Source of the DNA: Algoriphagus sp.
Lineage (GTDB): Bacteria; Bacteroidota; Bacteroidia; Cytophagales; Cyclobacteriaceae
Length of the DNA: 64,000 bases
Assembly: GCA_018336015.1 (NCBI GenBank)
Contig: JAGXQZ010000075.1
Coordinates: forward strand, 19,052 to 83,051
Reading direction: 5' to 3'
Shown: in pieces, positions 8,818 through 16,920 of the stretch
How positions within the stretch are numbered: position 1 is the stretch's first letter
How the letters are laid out: each line of letters starts with the position of its first letter
Position numbers and translations under genes: made by a program
Notes under the pieces: generated by a model
Told to the model about the DNA's origin: nothing
Databases searched by the model: none
The model's input: the letters and a program-made list of their open reading frames with translations, nothing else

Positions 8818-9033
8818 ATGAATACCCTATCAATCAAGGTACAAATTGATGACTTATTGGATTCCTTAAAGAAACTTTCGAAAGATGAAAAGGAAATCAT
8901 TTGGGCGTTTTTAGAGGCCGAACTTAAAAAAGACGAAGTTTCTGATTCAAAAACCATCTATTTGGCTTCAGAAAAGTCACTTGCTCAAGATTGGCTAAAT
9001 GAGGAAGAAAATAAGGCATGGAAAGATTTATAA
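8818..9033 (+). CDS. Small antitoxin-like protein preceding a MazF/PemK toxin
   Basis: This 71-residue, acidic, helical protein (IDDLLDSLKKLSKDEKEIIWAFLEAELKK, given here as two adjoining helices) has no strong family signature that I recognise. Its end overlaps the next gene by 16 bases, and the next gene is a MazF/PemK-type toxin, the classic antitoxin-first layout. The spacer before it (8747-8817) and both genes are more AT-rich than the surroundings, which suggests horizontal acquisition. Confidence 0.65.
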   Translation: MNTLSIKVQIDDLLDSLKKLSKDEKEIIWAFLEAELKKDEVSDSKTIYLASEKSLAQDWLNEEENKAWKDL

Positions 9034-9347
9034 AAGGTGAAATCGTTGTGGTTTCTTTTCCTTTTTCACATTTAAGCGCCTCAAAAAGAAGACCTGCTTT
9101 AGTTTTAGCGTATGCTGAAAATGGAGATTATCTCTTATGTCAAATCACTTCAAAAAATGTCAAAGATTCTTGGGCTATTGACTTACCTGAAAATGAAATT
9201 ATTGATGGCGAATTATTCAAATCGAGTAATATCAGACCAAACAGGCTTTTCACAGCGGACCATTCAATCATACTTTATAAAGCAGGAAAAATAACTTACG
9301 CTATACACCAAAAAGTAATTGATGCTGTGGTGAAACTAATTTCATAA
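9018..9347 (+). CDS. MazF/PemK-family endoribonuclease toxin
   Basis: The 109-residue protein has the MazF/PemK fold signature: KGEIVVVSFPFS at the start, KRRPALVLA (the conserved RPalV loop) and YLLCQITSK. A later SNIRPNRLFTADHS matches the region around the second active-site loop. Toxins of this family cleave mRNA and are neutralised by a co-transcribed antitoxin. It ends 230 bases before the helicase gene with no evident terminator. Some chromosomal PemK-like proteins are inactive, and activity is not shown here. Confidence 0.8.
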   Translation: MERFIKGEIVVVSFPFSHLSASKRRPALVLAYAENGDYLLCQITSKNVKDSWAIDLPENEIIDGELFKSSNIRPNRLFTADHSIILYKAGKITYAIHQKVIDAVVKLIS

Positions 9348-9475
9348 CTGAAATTTGCCCATTTTCAATAGTTAGAATCCACCAAATTTCAAACTTGTCA
9401 AAAGCCTAAAACCAAATATATTTCGCTTTCAACCCCTGAATTTTACAGAATATTCTAAAAACTTTTGAACAGGGT
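9348..9475. other. AT-rich spacer after the toxin gene
   Basis: About 130 AT-rich bases follow the toxin stop. I see no open frame, hairpin with T-run or repeat that I can support. The helicase promoter begins immediately after. Confidence 0.4.
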
Positions 9476-9506
9476 TTGGTTTTCGGAATTTTTCATCCTA
9501 CTTTTG
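9476..9506 (+). promoter_or_regulatory. Bacteroidota-type promoter of the DEAD-box helicase
   Basis: TTG at 9476-9478, a 20-base spacer, then TACTTTTG at 9499-9506 fits the TTG-N19-21-TAnnTTTG consensus. Transcription would begin near 9512, leaving a leader of about 70 bases. That leader starts with an inverted repeat (CGTCA, ATTT, TGACG). Confidence 0.7.
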
Positions 9507-9579
9507 CAGCGTCAATTTTGACGTAGCTATTTTTCGAGCCGTGAATCCTTACTGTCGCTTGTCTGGGATTTAGGAGTAC

Positions 9580-11418
9580 ATGGCAAGAAAAAGTAAGGAA
9601 ACATTCATGGAAAACACAATTAAATTCTCAGACCTGGGGATTTCAGAAGAAATCTTGCGGGCCGTGGAAGAAATGGGTTATACAACCCCTTCCCCCATTC
9701 AATCACAAGCTATTCCTTTCGTATTGGAAGGACGCGATGTCATCGGTCAGGCTCAAACCGGAACCGGAAAGACAGCAGCTTTTGCCATTCCAATCATCGA
9801 TCTGGTAGATCCTGAGTTCAACAGACCTCAGGCGATCATTCTCTGTCCTACCCGTGAACTTGCCGTTCAGGTAGAAGGAGAAATCCAAAAATTGGCCAAG
9901 TATCACAAAAAAATCAGTTCAGTAGCCATCTACGGCGGCGAATCCATCGACAAGCAGATTCGTACGTTGAAAAAAGGTGTCCAGATCGTAGTAGGTACTC
10001 CTGGCCGTGTGCAAGATCACATGGATAGAGGAACACTCAGATTGGAAGACGCCGGAATCATTGTCCTTGACGAAGCAGATGAAATGCTAGACATGGGATT
10101 CAGAGATGATATTGAAGCGATCCTACAGGAAATGCCTGAAGAAAGACAGACTGTCTTCTTCTCTGCTACGATGGCCAAGCCAATCATGGACTTGACCAGA
10201 AAGTATCAGACCAACCCTGAAATCATCAAGGTCGCTAAAAACGAACTTACTGTTTCCAAAATAGATCAGGTTTACTATGAAGTAAAACCTTCTTTGAAAA
10301 TGGAATTGATGGTTCGTCTGATGAATATCAACAACTACGCCCTCAGCGTAGTCTTTTGTAACACCAAGCGCATGACCGATGAGGTAACAGAAGGCTTGGG
10401 TGCCAGAGGAATCCTAGCCGAAGCACTTCACGGTGATCTTTCTCAGGCACAGCGTGACAAAGTGATGGGCAAGTTCAGAAAAGGACTTTGTACTGTATTG
10501 GTTGCAACAGACGTAGCGGCAAGAGGTATCGATGTGGACAATGTGGAAGCTGTATTCAACTTCGACATTCCATTGGACGAAGAATACTACGTACACAGAA
10601 TCGGTAGAACAGGCCGTGCCGGCAAATCCGGAACAGCCATCACCTTCATCACTGGTCGTAGAGAAACCATGAAATTGAGAGACTTGGAGCGTTATACCAA
10701 GGCTTCTATCAATAAAATGACTCCTCCATCAGTGATTGAATTGGTTGAGTTGAAAAAAGCTCAATTGGTAAAAGACGTACACCGCGTATTGAGCAAGGAA
10801 GAAAACAACGAAATCTTCGAATCTACCATCAGCCAACTGGTAAAAGAAGGTTTGACACCAGAGCAGATTTCTCTTGGTCTCTTGAAAATGGTGATGGGAG
10901 ATGCCGTGAAAGAACTGAAAGATCAGGACTTTGGTATCGAAACAGCCTACGGTGACCGTAGAAGAGAAGGCGGACGTGACGGAGGTCGTGAAAGCAGATT
11001 TGGTGATCGCAGAGAAGGTGGTAGAGGAGATCGTTTTGAAAGAGGTACAAGAAGCGGTGGAGACCGTTTTGAAAGAGGTCCAAGAAGCGGCGGAGACCGT
11101 TTCGAAAGAGGAAGCCGTTTTGGTGATAGAAAAGAAGGCGGAAGAGACTTCGCTCCAAGGACAGAACGTACACGTGATGCCAATATGACGCGTCTATTCC
11201 TCAACTTAGGCAATAAAGACAGAATCCGTCCGAATGATATCGTAGGTGCAATCGCCGGAGAAACAGGCGTACCAGGCAAAAGCATCGGCGGCATTGACAT
11301 TTTTGACAACTTCTCCTTTGTGGATGTGCCTCAGAAAGACGCTGAGCACGTTATCCGAGTAATGAAAAACAACACCATCAAAGGAAAGACCGTAAACATG
11401 GAAATTTCTAAAGGTTAA
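9580..11418 (+). CDS. deaD: DEAD-box ATP-dependent RNA helicase (DeaD/CsdA-like)
   Basis: The 612-residue RNA helicase has all family motifs: Q-motif (GYTTPSPIQSQAIP), Walker A (AQTGTGKT), PTRELA, TPGRVQDH, DEADEMLDMGF, SAT, ATDVAARGIDV and HRIGRTGRAG. About residues 460-530 form an RG-rich disordered region with tandem GDRFERG repeats. The C-terminal 75 residues (TRLFLNLGNKDRIRP... to the end) form a DbpA/DeaD-type RNA-binding domain. Such proteins act in ribosome assembly and cold adaptation. The ATG at 9580 is used. A second ATG at 9607 (MENTIKFSDLG) starts closer to the conserved core and could be the true start. It has its own promoter and terminator. Confidence 0.95.
   Translation: MARKSKETFMENTIKFSDLGISEEILRAVEEMGYTTPSPIQSQAIPFVLEGRDVIGQAQTGTGKTAAFAIPIIDLVDPEFNRPQAIILCPTRELAVQVEGEIQKLAKYHKKISSVAIYGGESIDKQIRTLKKGVQIVVGTPGRVQDHMDRGTLRLEDAGIIVLDEADEMLDMGFRDDIEAILQEMPEERQTVFFSATMAKPIMDLTRKYQTNPEIIKVAKNELTVSKIDQVYYEVKPSLKMELMVRLMNINNYALSVVFCNTKRMTDEVTEGLGARGILAEALHGDLSQAQRDKVMGKFRKGLCTVLVATDVAARGIDVDNVEAVFNFDIPLDEEYYVHRIGRTGRAGKSGTAITFITGRRETMKLRDLERYTKASINKMTPPSVIELVELKKAQLVKDVHRVLSKEENNEIFESTISQLVKEGLTPEQISLGLLKMVMGDAVKELKDQDFGIETAYGDRRREGGRDGGRESRFGDRREGGRGDRFERGTRSGGDRFERGPRSGGDRFERGSRFGDRKEGGRDFAPRTERTRDANMTRLFLNLGNKDRIRPNDIVGAIAGETGVPGKSIGGIDIFDNFSFVDVPQKDAEHVIRVMKNNTIKGKTVNMEISKG
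11026..11118 (+). repeat. Tandem 33-bp repeats in the helicase RG-rich region
   Basis: Two full and one partial in-frame copies of a 33-bp unit begin at 11026, 11059 and 11092. They encode GDRFERGTRSG, GDRFERGPRSG and GDRFERGSR. Sequence identity between units is high, so copy number could change by slippage without shifting frame. Confidence 0.85.
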
Positions 11419-11446
11419 TTTGGTTATAGGTTAATTTGGTTTAAAG

Positions 11447-11476
11447 GCACAATTCTAAATGGATTGTGCTTTTTTT
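11447..11476 (+). terminator. Intrinsic terminator of the helicase gene
   Basis: GCACAATTC (11447-11455) pairs with GGATTGTGC (11461-11469), with one G-T pair and a 5-base loop, followed by a run of seven T. It sits 28 bases after the helicase stop. Confidence 0.88.
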
Positions 11477-11496
11477 GTGTTCATATCCTTCTACCC

Positions 11497-12201
11497 ATGC
11501 AGCTGTTTTTTCAAGATCACATCTCCGAGCCTATCACCACGCTAAGTGAGGAAGAATCCAAACATCTGATTCGCGTCCTTCGCAAAAAGCAAGGTGATGC
11601 CATCACACTTACAGATGGAAAAGGGTTGGTCTACGAATCGGTGATTTTGGATGCAAATCCAAAAAAAGCAAGCCTGAAAATTCTGAGTAAAACAGAAGCA
11701 GAGGTAGATTCTTTTTGTATTCACTTAGCAATAGCACCTACCAAAAATCCCGACCGAATGGAATGGATGGTGGAAAAAATTACCGAAATCGGGTTTCATG
11801 AACTGACCTTGATCGAAACGATGAATTCCGAACGAACTTTTCTCAAAACCGATCGACTTCAGAAAAAAATCATTTCAGCTTGTAAACAAAGCATCAAATT
11901 CAGAACCCCGAGAATCAATCCCAGCTGCAAATTCAATGATTTAATTAAATCAAATGAATTTATTGATTTTCAGAAGTTTATTGCTTACGTTGATGAAGAC
12001 CAAAAGCATCATTTGATGGATTTGGCAGAACCTGGAAAAAAGTACCTTATCCTAATTGGACCCGAGGGAGACTTCGATCCAAAGGAAATTCAACTTGCTT
12101 TTCAATCAGGTTTTCAGGCTGTCTCCTTAGGGAAAAGTAGGCTTCGCACCGAAACTGCAGGTCTTTCTGTGGTACAAATACTTCAAGTAGTAAACCGATA
12201 A
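11497..12201 (+). CDS. rsmE: 16S rRNA (uracil-1498-N3)-methyltransferase
   Basis: RsmE is a SPOUT methyltransferase that makes m3U1498 in 16S rRNA. The protein starts MQLFFQDH, has the PUA-like N-terminal domain with SKHLIRVLRKKQGD, and ends with the knotted SAM-binding motifs LILIGPEGDFDPKEI and LGKSRLRTETAGL. An in-frame ATG at 11464 would add 11 residues but lies inside the preceding terminator hairpin, so 11497 is preferred (234 residues). Confidence 0.93.
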   Translation: MQLFFQDHISEPITTLSEEESKHLIRVLRKKQGDAITLTDGKGLVYESVILDANPKKASLKILSKTEAEVDSFCIHLAIAPTKNPDRMEWMVEKITEIGFHELTLIETMNSERTFLKTDRLQKKIISACKQSIKFRTPRINPSCKFNDLIKSNEFIDFQKFIAYVDEDQKHHLMDLAEPGKKYLILIGPEGDFDPKEIQLAFQSGFQAVSLGKSRLRTETAGLSVVQILQVVNR

Positions 12202-12328
12202 AATCAGGTTTTTTTCTTTGGTTTACTTGAAGTGAAGCTTGAAGTCAACTGCGATTTTCCTATTTTAGATTGTTTTTAGAACCCACCTCAATTAGGGGTT
12301 TTTGTAACTCAACATTAAACATAATCCT

Positions 12329-12682
12329 GTGCCTTACAAAGAGCGAGATATAGAGAAAAAATACTATTCCATCGGTGAAGTGGCGGATATGTTTAAAGTG
12401 GCCGCTTCATTGATTCGCTATTGGGAGGGTGAATTTGAAATCATCCGACCTAAAAAGGATAAAAAGGGAAACCGTCGCTACACCAAAGACGATATCCAGA
12501 AAATCCGGTATGTCTATCACTTGGTAAAAGAAAAGGGCTATACCCTTCAAGGTGCACAGGAAGTGATCGCCTCTGGAAAGCAACAGGGATTTGATAAAGT
12601 AGCAGCAGTACAGAAACTTCAGGAAATCAAGGATTTTTTAATCAATCTGAAGCATGAACTTTCCTCCCGATCAGGATCTTGA
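12329..12682 (+). CDS. MerR-family transcriptional regulator
   Basis: A 117-residue protein with a GTG start contains the MerR winged helix: YYSIGEVADMFKVAASLIRYWE (helix-turn-helix) and a wing with KKGNRRYTKDDI. A short helix with leucines follows (LQEIKDFLINLKHEL). There is no C-terminal effector domain and no cysteine metal site, so it belongs to the short MerR-like group found in Bacteroidota. Its 3' end overlaps dprA by 29 bases, a stable-looking pairing that could couple the two. Confidence 0.87.
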   Translation: MPYKERDIEKKYYSIGEVADMFKVAASLIRYWEGEFEIIRPKKDKKGNRRYTKDDIQKIRYVYHLVKEKGYTLQGAQEVIASGKQQGFDKVAAVQKLQEIKDFLINLKHELSSRSGS

Positions 12683-13781
12683 GCAGCTCCGATATCATTT
12701 AGCACTTGCCGTGGCCCCCAAAGTGGGCCCAACACTTTTTAAAGCAATCGTCGCTTACAGCGGTTCGCCAAAGGATTTCTTTAAACTCACCAAAGGAAAG
12801 GCTTCCAAAATCCCTCGAGTGGGAGAAAAACTGCTGGAAATTCAGAAAAACGAATCCAATTTGCTTGGTATGGCAGACGACGTTATCAATACTTGCCAAA
12901 AAAAAGGTATTCAGATTCATAGTTCAAGTTCATCGCGATTTCCTCAACGACTGAAGACCATAGAAGACTCTCCTGTCATCCTTTTTTCTCAAGGGAAAGG
13001 TGAGTTGAATTTCGACCGGAATATAGGAATCGTAGGTACCCGAAGCGCCACCAACTACGGGAAAGCCATCACCAAAAAAATCATCGAAGACCTTCTGCCC
13101 TATCAGCCCGTCATTATCTCCGGGCTAGCTTACGGAATTGACATTGAGGCTCATCGGGCCGCCCTTCAAGTCGGACTCCCAACGATAGCCATTATGGGCT
13201 CACCGATCGATCAAATCTATCCTGCCGCACATAAAAAGACAGCCGAACAGCTTCAGGAAACAGGCCTTCTTGTTTCCGAATATGCTCCGGGAAGTAGAAT
13301 GGTTCCCGGTAATTTTCCCGCACGAAACCGAATCATTGCAGGTCTTTCGGATGCACTGATTGTGGTAGAAGCTGCCGAGAAAGGCGGGGCTTTAATTACC
13401 GCTGAGATCGCCTACAGCTATGATAAGGATGTTTTTGCAGTACCCGGAAACCTCCAATCTACTTATTCGGAAGGGTGCAATCAGCTAATTAGAAAGATGA
13501 AAGCTTCGATCTATACCGGACCGGGAGACATTGCCGAGGCTCTATTTTGGAACAAACCGGGAGAAGAAAAGATCAAAAAACCAACATTGGATTTAACCGG
13601 GAGGGATGAAGAAGAACGATCTATCCTACTTCACCTACAAGAAAAAGTCGAATCTGAAATTGATCTCATTTCTTACGCCACAGAGATCCCATTGGGTATT
13701 CTTTCCTCCAAATTGCTCTCTCTGGAATTTGAAGGAATCGTCAAATCGCTTCCTGGGAAGAAGTTTAAGTTGATGATTTAA
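12654..13781 (+). CDS. dprA: DNA-processing protein DprA
   Basis: DprA protects incoming single-stranded DNA and loads RecA in natural transformation. The 375-residue protein has an N-terminal helix-hairpin-helix-like region (LAVAPKVGPTLFKAIV, IPRVGEKLL) and the Rossmann-type DprA core (GIVGTRSATNYGK, ISGLAYGIDIEAHRAAL, GNFPARNRIIAGLSDALIVVEA, GALITAEIAY, FAVPGN, EGCNQLI). A C-terminal winged-helix remnant lies at about residues 315-375. All expected motifs are intact. No other competence gene is in the window. Confidence 0.95.
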   Translation: MNFPPDQDLEQLRYHLALAVAPKVGPTLFKAIVAYSGSPKDFFKLTKGKASKIPRVGEKLLEIQKNESNLLGMADDVINTCQKKGIQIHSSSSSRFPQRLKTIEDSPVILFSQGKGELNFDRNIGIVGTRSATNYGKAITKKIIEDLLPYQPVIISGLAYGIDIEAHRAALQVGLPTIAIMGSPIDQIYPAAHKKTAEQLQETGLLVSEYAPGSRMVPGNFPARNRIIAGLSDALIVVEAAEKGGALITAEIAYSYDKDVFAVPGNLQSTYSEGCNQLIRKMKASIYTGPGDIAEALFWNKPGEEKIKKPTLDLTGRDEEERSILLHLQEKVESEIDLISYATEIPLGILSSKLLSLEFEGIVKSLPGKKFKLMI

Positions 13782-13786
13782 GCCGA

Positions 13787-14389
13787 TTAGGTTTCAAAGA
13801 TATCTTCCAAATTGAGGCTAAAGCCATCAATACAGGAGGATTGCACTTCATCGCCTGCTACATACAAACCTGAGGATTGATATTTTCCATCGACTAAGGT
13901 GTAAATCAACAGGGTTTGTTCAGAAGGATGAATAACCCAATACTCTTTTACTCCAGATTCCTCATAAATCTCGTATTTCACTTTCAGTTCCTTTCTGTTA
14001 TTTCCTGGTGAAAGGATTTCGACCACCAAGTCTGGCGCACCTATGCAACCTGCTTCATCCAACTTGCTTTCATCGCAAATCACACATAAATCTGGCTGGA
14101 CAACAGTATCGATATCCTTGTTCTTTTTAGATTTTACAGGAAGCCTCACATCAAATGGAGCCTGAAATACTTGACAAGGCTTCCCTTTCAAAAAAATTAA
14201 GAATGCTGATCCGAGCCTCAATGAGACTTTTTGATGACTCATACTTGGTGCTGTAGCTGCCCATTTATACACTTTTCCGCGGATCAATTCGACCATCTCA
14301 TCCATCTGCCAAGTAAGGTAGTCGGCATAGGAATAACGACCGTATTCGATATCGGGCTCATTTACAGTATGAAGCTTGTCATTTTCCAT
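13787..14389 (-). CDS. Uma2-family (DUF820) PD-(D/E)xK nuclease-like protein
   Basis: The 200-residue protein has the Uma2/DUF820 pattern: YADYLTWQMDEMVELIRGKVYKWAATAPS near the N-terminus, VQPDLCVICD, and the nuclease-like core APDLVVEILSPGN followed by K in ELKVKYEIYEESGVKEYWVIHP. Members are annotated as restriction-endonuclease-like proteins of unknown target. They are frequent in cyanobacteria and scattered in Bacteroidota. It converges on dprA with five bases between stops. No methyltransferase is adjacent, so a restriction system is not supported. Confidence 0.85.
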   Translation of the reverse strand: MENDKLHTVNEPDIEYGRYSYADYLTWQMDEMVELIRGKVYKWAATAPSMSHQKVSLRLGSAFLIFLKGKPCQVFQAPFDVRLPVKSKKNKDIDTVVQPDLCVICDESKLDEAGCIGAPDLVVEILSPGNNRKELKVKYEIYEESGVKEYWVIHPSEQTLLIYTLVDGKYQSSGLYVAGDEVQSSCIDGFSLNLEDIFET

Positions 14390-14429
14390 AAGGGAATTTA
14401 GTACAAAGTAGGATTAGAAAAAAAAGAGG

Positions 14430-14981
14430 CTATTTCCCTTTAAGCCGTCTCACCACTTTAGGAAAATACCAAAGGTAAAATCCACTGATCGCCAAAAAGA
14501 TCAAACCTATGGAAATCAAAGTCGAATAGGTAAGCTTTGCCCCTTCGTCTCCTGTCGTGTAAAAATCAATGATGCTGCCATCGTGAACTTTTTCGATCCA
14601 GTCCGAATGCCGTGTTCCAACTGATAAAACCTCTCCCGAAAAACCATCCACCTGTACTTCGGTAAAATGGGTTTTAAACGTCACCTTCGCCGTACCTTTA
14701 TCTGGTCGGATATCGATTCGATCCACCTCGGGATCTCTGCCAAGCTTCCGCATTTCCTCCTCCCCGATCTTGACCATTTGAGATGGCAAAATCCAGGTTC
14801 CACTTTCTACTTTCGTTTCCAAAGTTGGAGGCAGGAGTTCAGCCTTCTTTTTCCAAGCCAACAATATAGAAGTAACCCCTATCAAAAGGAAAAAGACAAT
14901 CAGCGGAATACCCAGCCATTTGTGCATGCTGCGGAGCCATCGAAGGGCTTTGACTTTACCTTGTACCTTAAAATCAGACAT
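14430..14981 (-). CDS. PepSY-associated membrane protein
   Basis: The protein has about 183 residues and two hydrophobic helices. The N-terminal one follows a basic stretch (LRSMHKWLGIPLIVFFLLIGVTSILLAW) and the other is at the C-terminus (LISIGLIFLAISGFYLWYFPKVV). Between them a PepSY-like periplasmic segment (IDIRPDKGTAKVTF, EVQVDGFSGEVLSV) is visible. Short PepSY-TM proteins often accompany iron or siderophore systems, but none is present here. The start is ATG at 14981, three bases after the HMG-CoA lyase stop, so they are likely co-transcribed. Partner and function are unknown. Confidence 0.8.
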   Translation of the reverse strand: MSDFKVQGKVKALRWLRSMHKWLGIPLIVFFLLIGVTSILLAWKKKAELLPPTLETKVESGTWILPSQMVKIGEEEMRKLGRDPEVDRIDIRPDKGTAKVTFKTHFTEVQVDGFSGEVLSVGTRHSDWIEKVHDGSIIDFYTTGDEGAKLTYSTLISIGLIFLAISGFYLWYFPKVVRRLKGK

Positions 14982-14984
14982 CAA

Positions 14985-15836
14985 TCAAGAGTTAAATACA
15001 AATCTGGCAAGTTTCAATGATTCAGTGAGTTCTGACTTATTCAACCCAAGGTCATATCCTTCTTTTTCCAACGTCTCTACCATCACCTCAGTAGCCATAT
15101 TTCCCACCAAATCATCCTTGGCCATAGGGCAACCTCCGTAACCTTTGAGCGCACCATCAAAGCGATGACATCCACCCTTCAAGGCTGCCATTACTTTTTC
15201 TTCAATCGAATCAGGCCTACTATGCAAATGAGCTCCAAACTGAATTTGAGGAAAAGCTTGGGTATTCACTTTGAAGAGTTCGGTGATCAATTCGCTTGTT
15301 GCTGCTCCGATGGTATCCGAAAGAGAAACTGTCTCAATCTGGAGTTGGGCCAATTTCTCCACAAACTCTGCAATTAACTCTGGAGAGTAAGGATCGCCAT
15401 AAGGATTGCCAAAACCCATGCTGAGGTACACTACCTGTTTTTTGCCTTTGGCTTCGCAAAGATGTTGAATACTTTCTACTGTCTTGAGTGCCTCAGCAAT
15501 GCTGGCATTGGTATTCCGTTGCTGGAACGTCTCAGATACCGAAAGTGGAAAACCTAAAAAGTCTATTTCCTGAAAGTGAAGCGCATCTTCTGCCCCTCTG
15601 ACATTAGCCACAATAGCTAAAAGCTTTGATTTGGCTTTATGCAAATCCAGCATCTCTAATACCTCTGCCGTATCCCGCATTTGAGGGATCGCTTTAGGAC
15701 TTACAAAACTCCCAAAATCTAGGGTATGAAAACCGACTTCTAAAAGCTGATTAATGTAAGCGGCCTTGATGGCAGTATCTATAAAATCAGGGAGCCCCTG
15801 CATGGCATCCCGTGGGCATTCGACCAACTGAATCAT
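14985..15836 (-). CDS. mvaB: Hydroxymethylglutaryl-CoA lyase
   Basis: HMG-CoA lyase splits HMG-CoA into acetyl-CoA and acetoacetate (leucine breakdown, ketone body formation). The core is a TIM barrel of the HMGL/isopropylmalate synthase family: the opening motif LVECPRDAMQG (RD pair for metal and catalysis), LGFPLSVSETFQQRN, FGAHLHSRPD (metal-binding His pair) and GYGGCPMAKDDLVGNMATE with the catalytic cysteine. The frame is open 31 codons further upstream, but that extension is hydrophobic and unlike the family, so the ATG at 15836 is chosen (283 residues). Confidence 0.87.
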   Translation of the reverse strand: MIQLVECPRDAMQGLPDFIDTAIKAAYINQLLEVGFHTLDFGSFVSPKAIPQMRDTAEVLEMLDLHKAKSKLLAIVANVRGAEDALHFQEIDFLGFPLSVSETFQQRNTNASIAEALKTVESIQHLCEAKGKKQVVYLSMGFGNPYGDPYSPELIAEFVEKLAQLQIETVSLSDTIGAATSELITELFKVNTQAFPQIQFGAHLHSRPDSIEEKVMAALKGGCHRFDGALKGYGGCPMAKDDLVGNMATEVMVETLEKEGYDLGLNKSELTESLKLARFVFNS

Positions 15837-15937
15837 GGCCGAAGATAGGCAGAATAGAGAAATTGCCTGAAAAATTGGGAAGAATGGTTGAAATCTTTGG
15901 GATTTCAAAAACCCCAAAGATTTAATCAATCAAAGTA

Positions 15938-15968
15938 AACATTCGAGGTCTTGAAGACCTCAAATGTT
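15938..15968 (-). terminator. Palindromic hairpin after metF
   Basis: AACATT and GAGGTCTT (15938-15952) face AAGACCTC and AATGTT (15954-15968), giving a 14-bp stem with one mismatch and a minimal loop, two bases after the metF stop. The trailing sequence on the minus strand (TACTTTGATT) is only weakly T-rich, so termination is likely but not certain. Confidence 0.6.
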
Positions 15969-15969
15969 A

Positions 15970-16920
15970 TCAAAACACCTCCTTAGCCACTTTATAAGTC
16001 GCATCCGCCTTACTCATCGTGTAGAAATGCAAAGAAGGCACATTTGCAGCTACTAACTCCTTGCACTGCTGGATGGACCAAGCGATTCCCACTTCTTTCA
16101 CCTCCGCATTGGTTTTGCACTTCTCGAGTTCATCGGTCAAGGCATCAGGCAGGTCCAGGAAGAAAGTTCGAGGGAGCATGGTAATCTGGCCCAAGGTTGT
16201 AATGGGCTTAATTCCCGGAATAATAGGCACATCGATGCCCGCTTCACGGACTTTAGCTACATATTCGAAATACTTCTGATTGTCAAAAAACATCTGAGTC
16301 ACGATGTATTCTGCACCTTTATCGATCTTTTCTTTCAGGTACTTCAAATCAAACTTCATCGAAGGCGCTTCAAAATGCTTCTCCGGATAGCCTGCCACAC
16401 CCACACAAAAGTCTGTATGAAAACTATTCTCAGTTTCTTCATGCAGGTATTTTCCGTTGTTCATTTTCACAATCTGCTCCACCAACTCGCTGGCAAAACT
16501 GTGTCCATCAGGTTCTGCTGTAAATCGCTCAGCCTTAGGAGCATCTCCTCTTAAGGCCAAAACATTGTCTACCCCGATAAAATTGAGATCAATCAGGACA
16601 TTTTCTGTCTCCTCTTTGGTAAAACCTCCACAAAGCACATGTGGGACCGCATCTACCTGAAATCGGTTCATGATTGCCGCACAAATCCCAACTGTACCCG
16701 GACGCTTTTTAGTACTCACTTTTTCCAGTAGTCCATTAGGATGTTTCTTGAAAATGTACTCTTCCCGATGGTAAGTCACATCCACAAAAGGAGGATTAAA
16801 CTCCATCAAAGGAGCAATACCTTCGCAAAGTTCTTTCAAACTTTGTCCCTTCAAAGGAGGAAGAATTTCAAATGAAAAAAGCGTGGATTTTGCGTTTTTT
16901 AAGTGCTCGGTAATCTTCAT
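15970..16920 (-). CDS. metF: Methylenetetrahydrofolate reductase
   Basis: MetF reduces 5,10-methylene-THF to 5-methyl-THF, the methyl donor for methionine synthase. The 316-residue protein is a FAD-binding TIM barrel. Visible motifs are [11 protein letters not shown] at the N-terminus, [47 protein letters not shown] and [10 protein letters not shown]. The ATG overlaps the stop of the metH C-terminal gene in an ATGA, so it is the last gene of the SAM-riboswitch operon. Confidence 0.95.
   Translation of the reverse strand: MKITEHLKNAKSTLFSFEILPPLKGQSLKELCEGIAPLMEFNPPFVDVTYHREEYIFKKHPNGLLEKVSTKKRPGTVGICAAIMNRFQVDAVPHVLCGGFTKEETENVLIDLNFIGVDNVLALRGDAPKAERFTAEPDGHSFASELVEQIVKMNNGKYLHEETENSFHTDFCVGVAGYPEKHFEAPSMKFDLKYLKEKIDKGAEYIVTQMFFDNQKYFEYVAKVREAGIDVPIIPGIKPITTLGQITMLPRTFFLDLPDALTDELEKCKTNAEVKEVGIAWSIQQCKELVAANVPSLHFYTMSKADATYKVAKEVF

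Noticed and set aside
11464..11496. Upstream ATG start for rsmE
   Set aside because: It lies inside the terminator hairpin of the helicase gene, and the added residues are unlike RsmE N-termini.
13787..14389. Restriction-modification system around the Uma2-like gene
   Set aside because: No methyltransferase or specificity gene is adjacent. Uma2-like proteins are often solitary.
15837..15929. N-terminal extension of HMG-CoA lyase
   Set aside because: The extra 31 residues are hydrophobic and end directly before the conserved opening strand. No ATG with a better context supports it.
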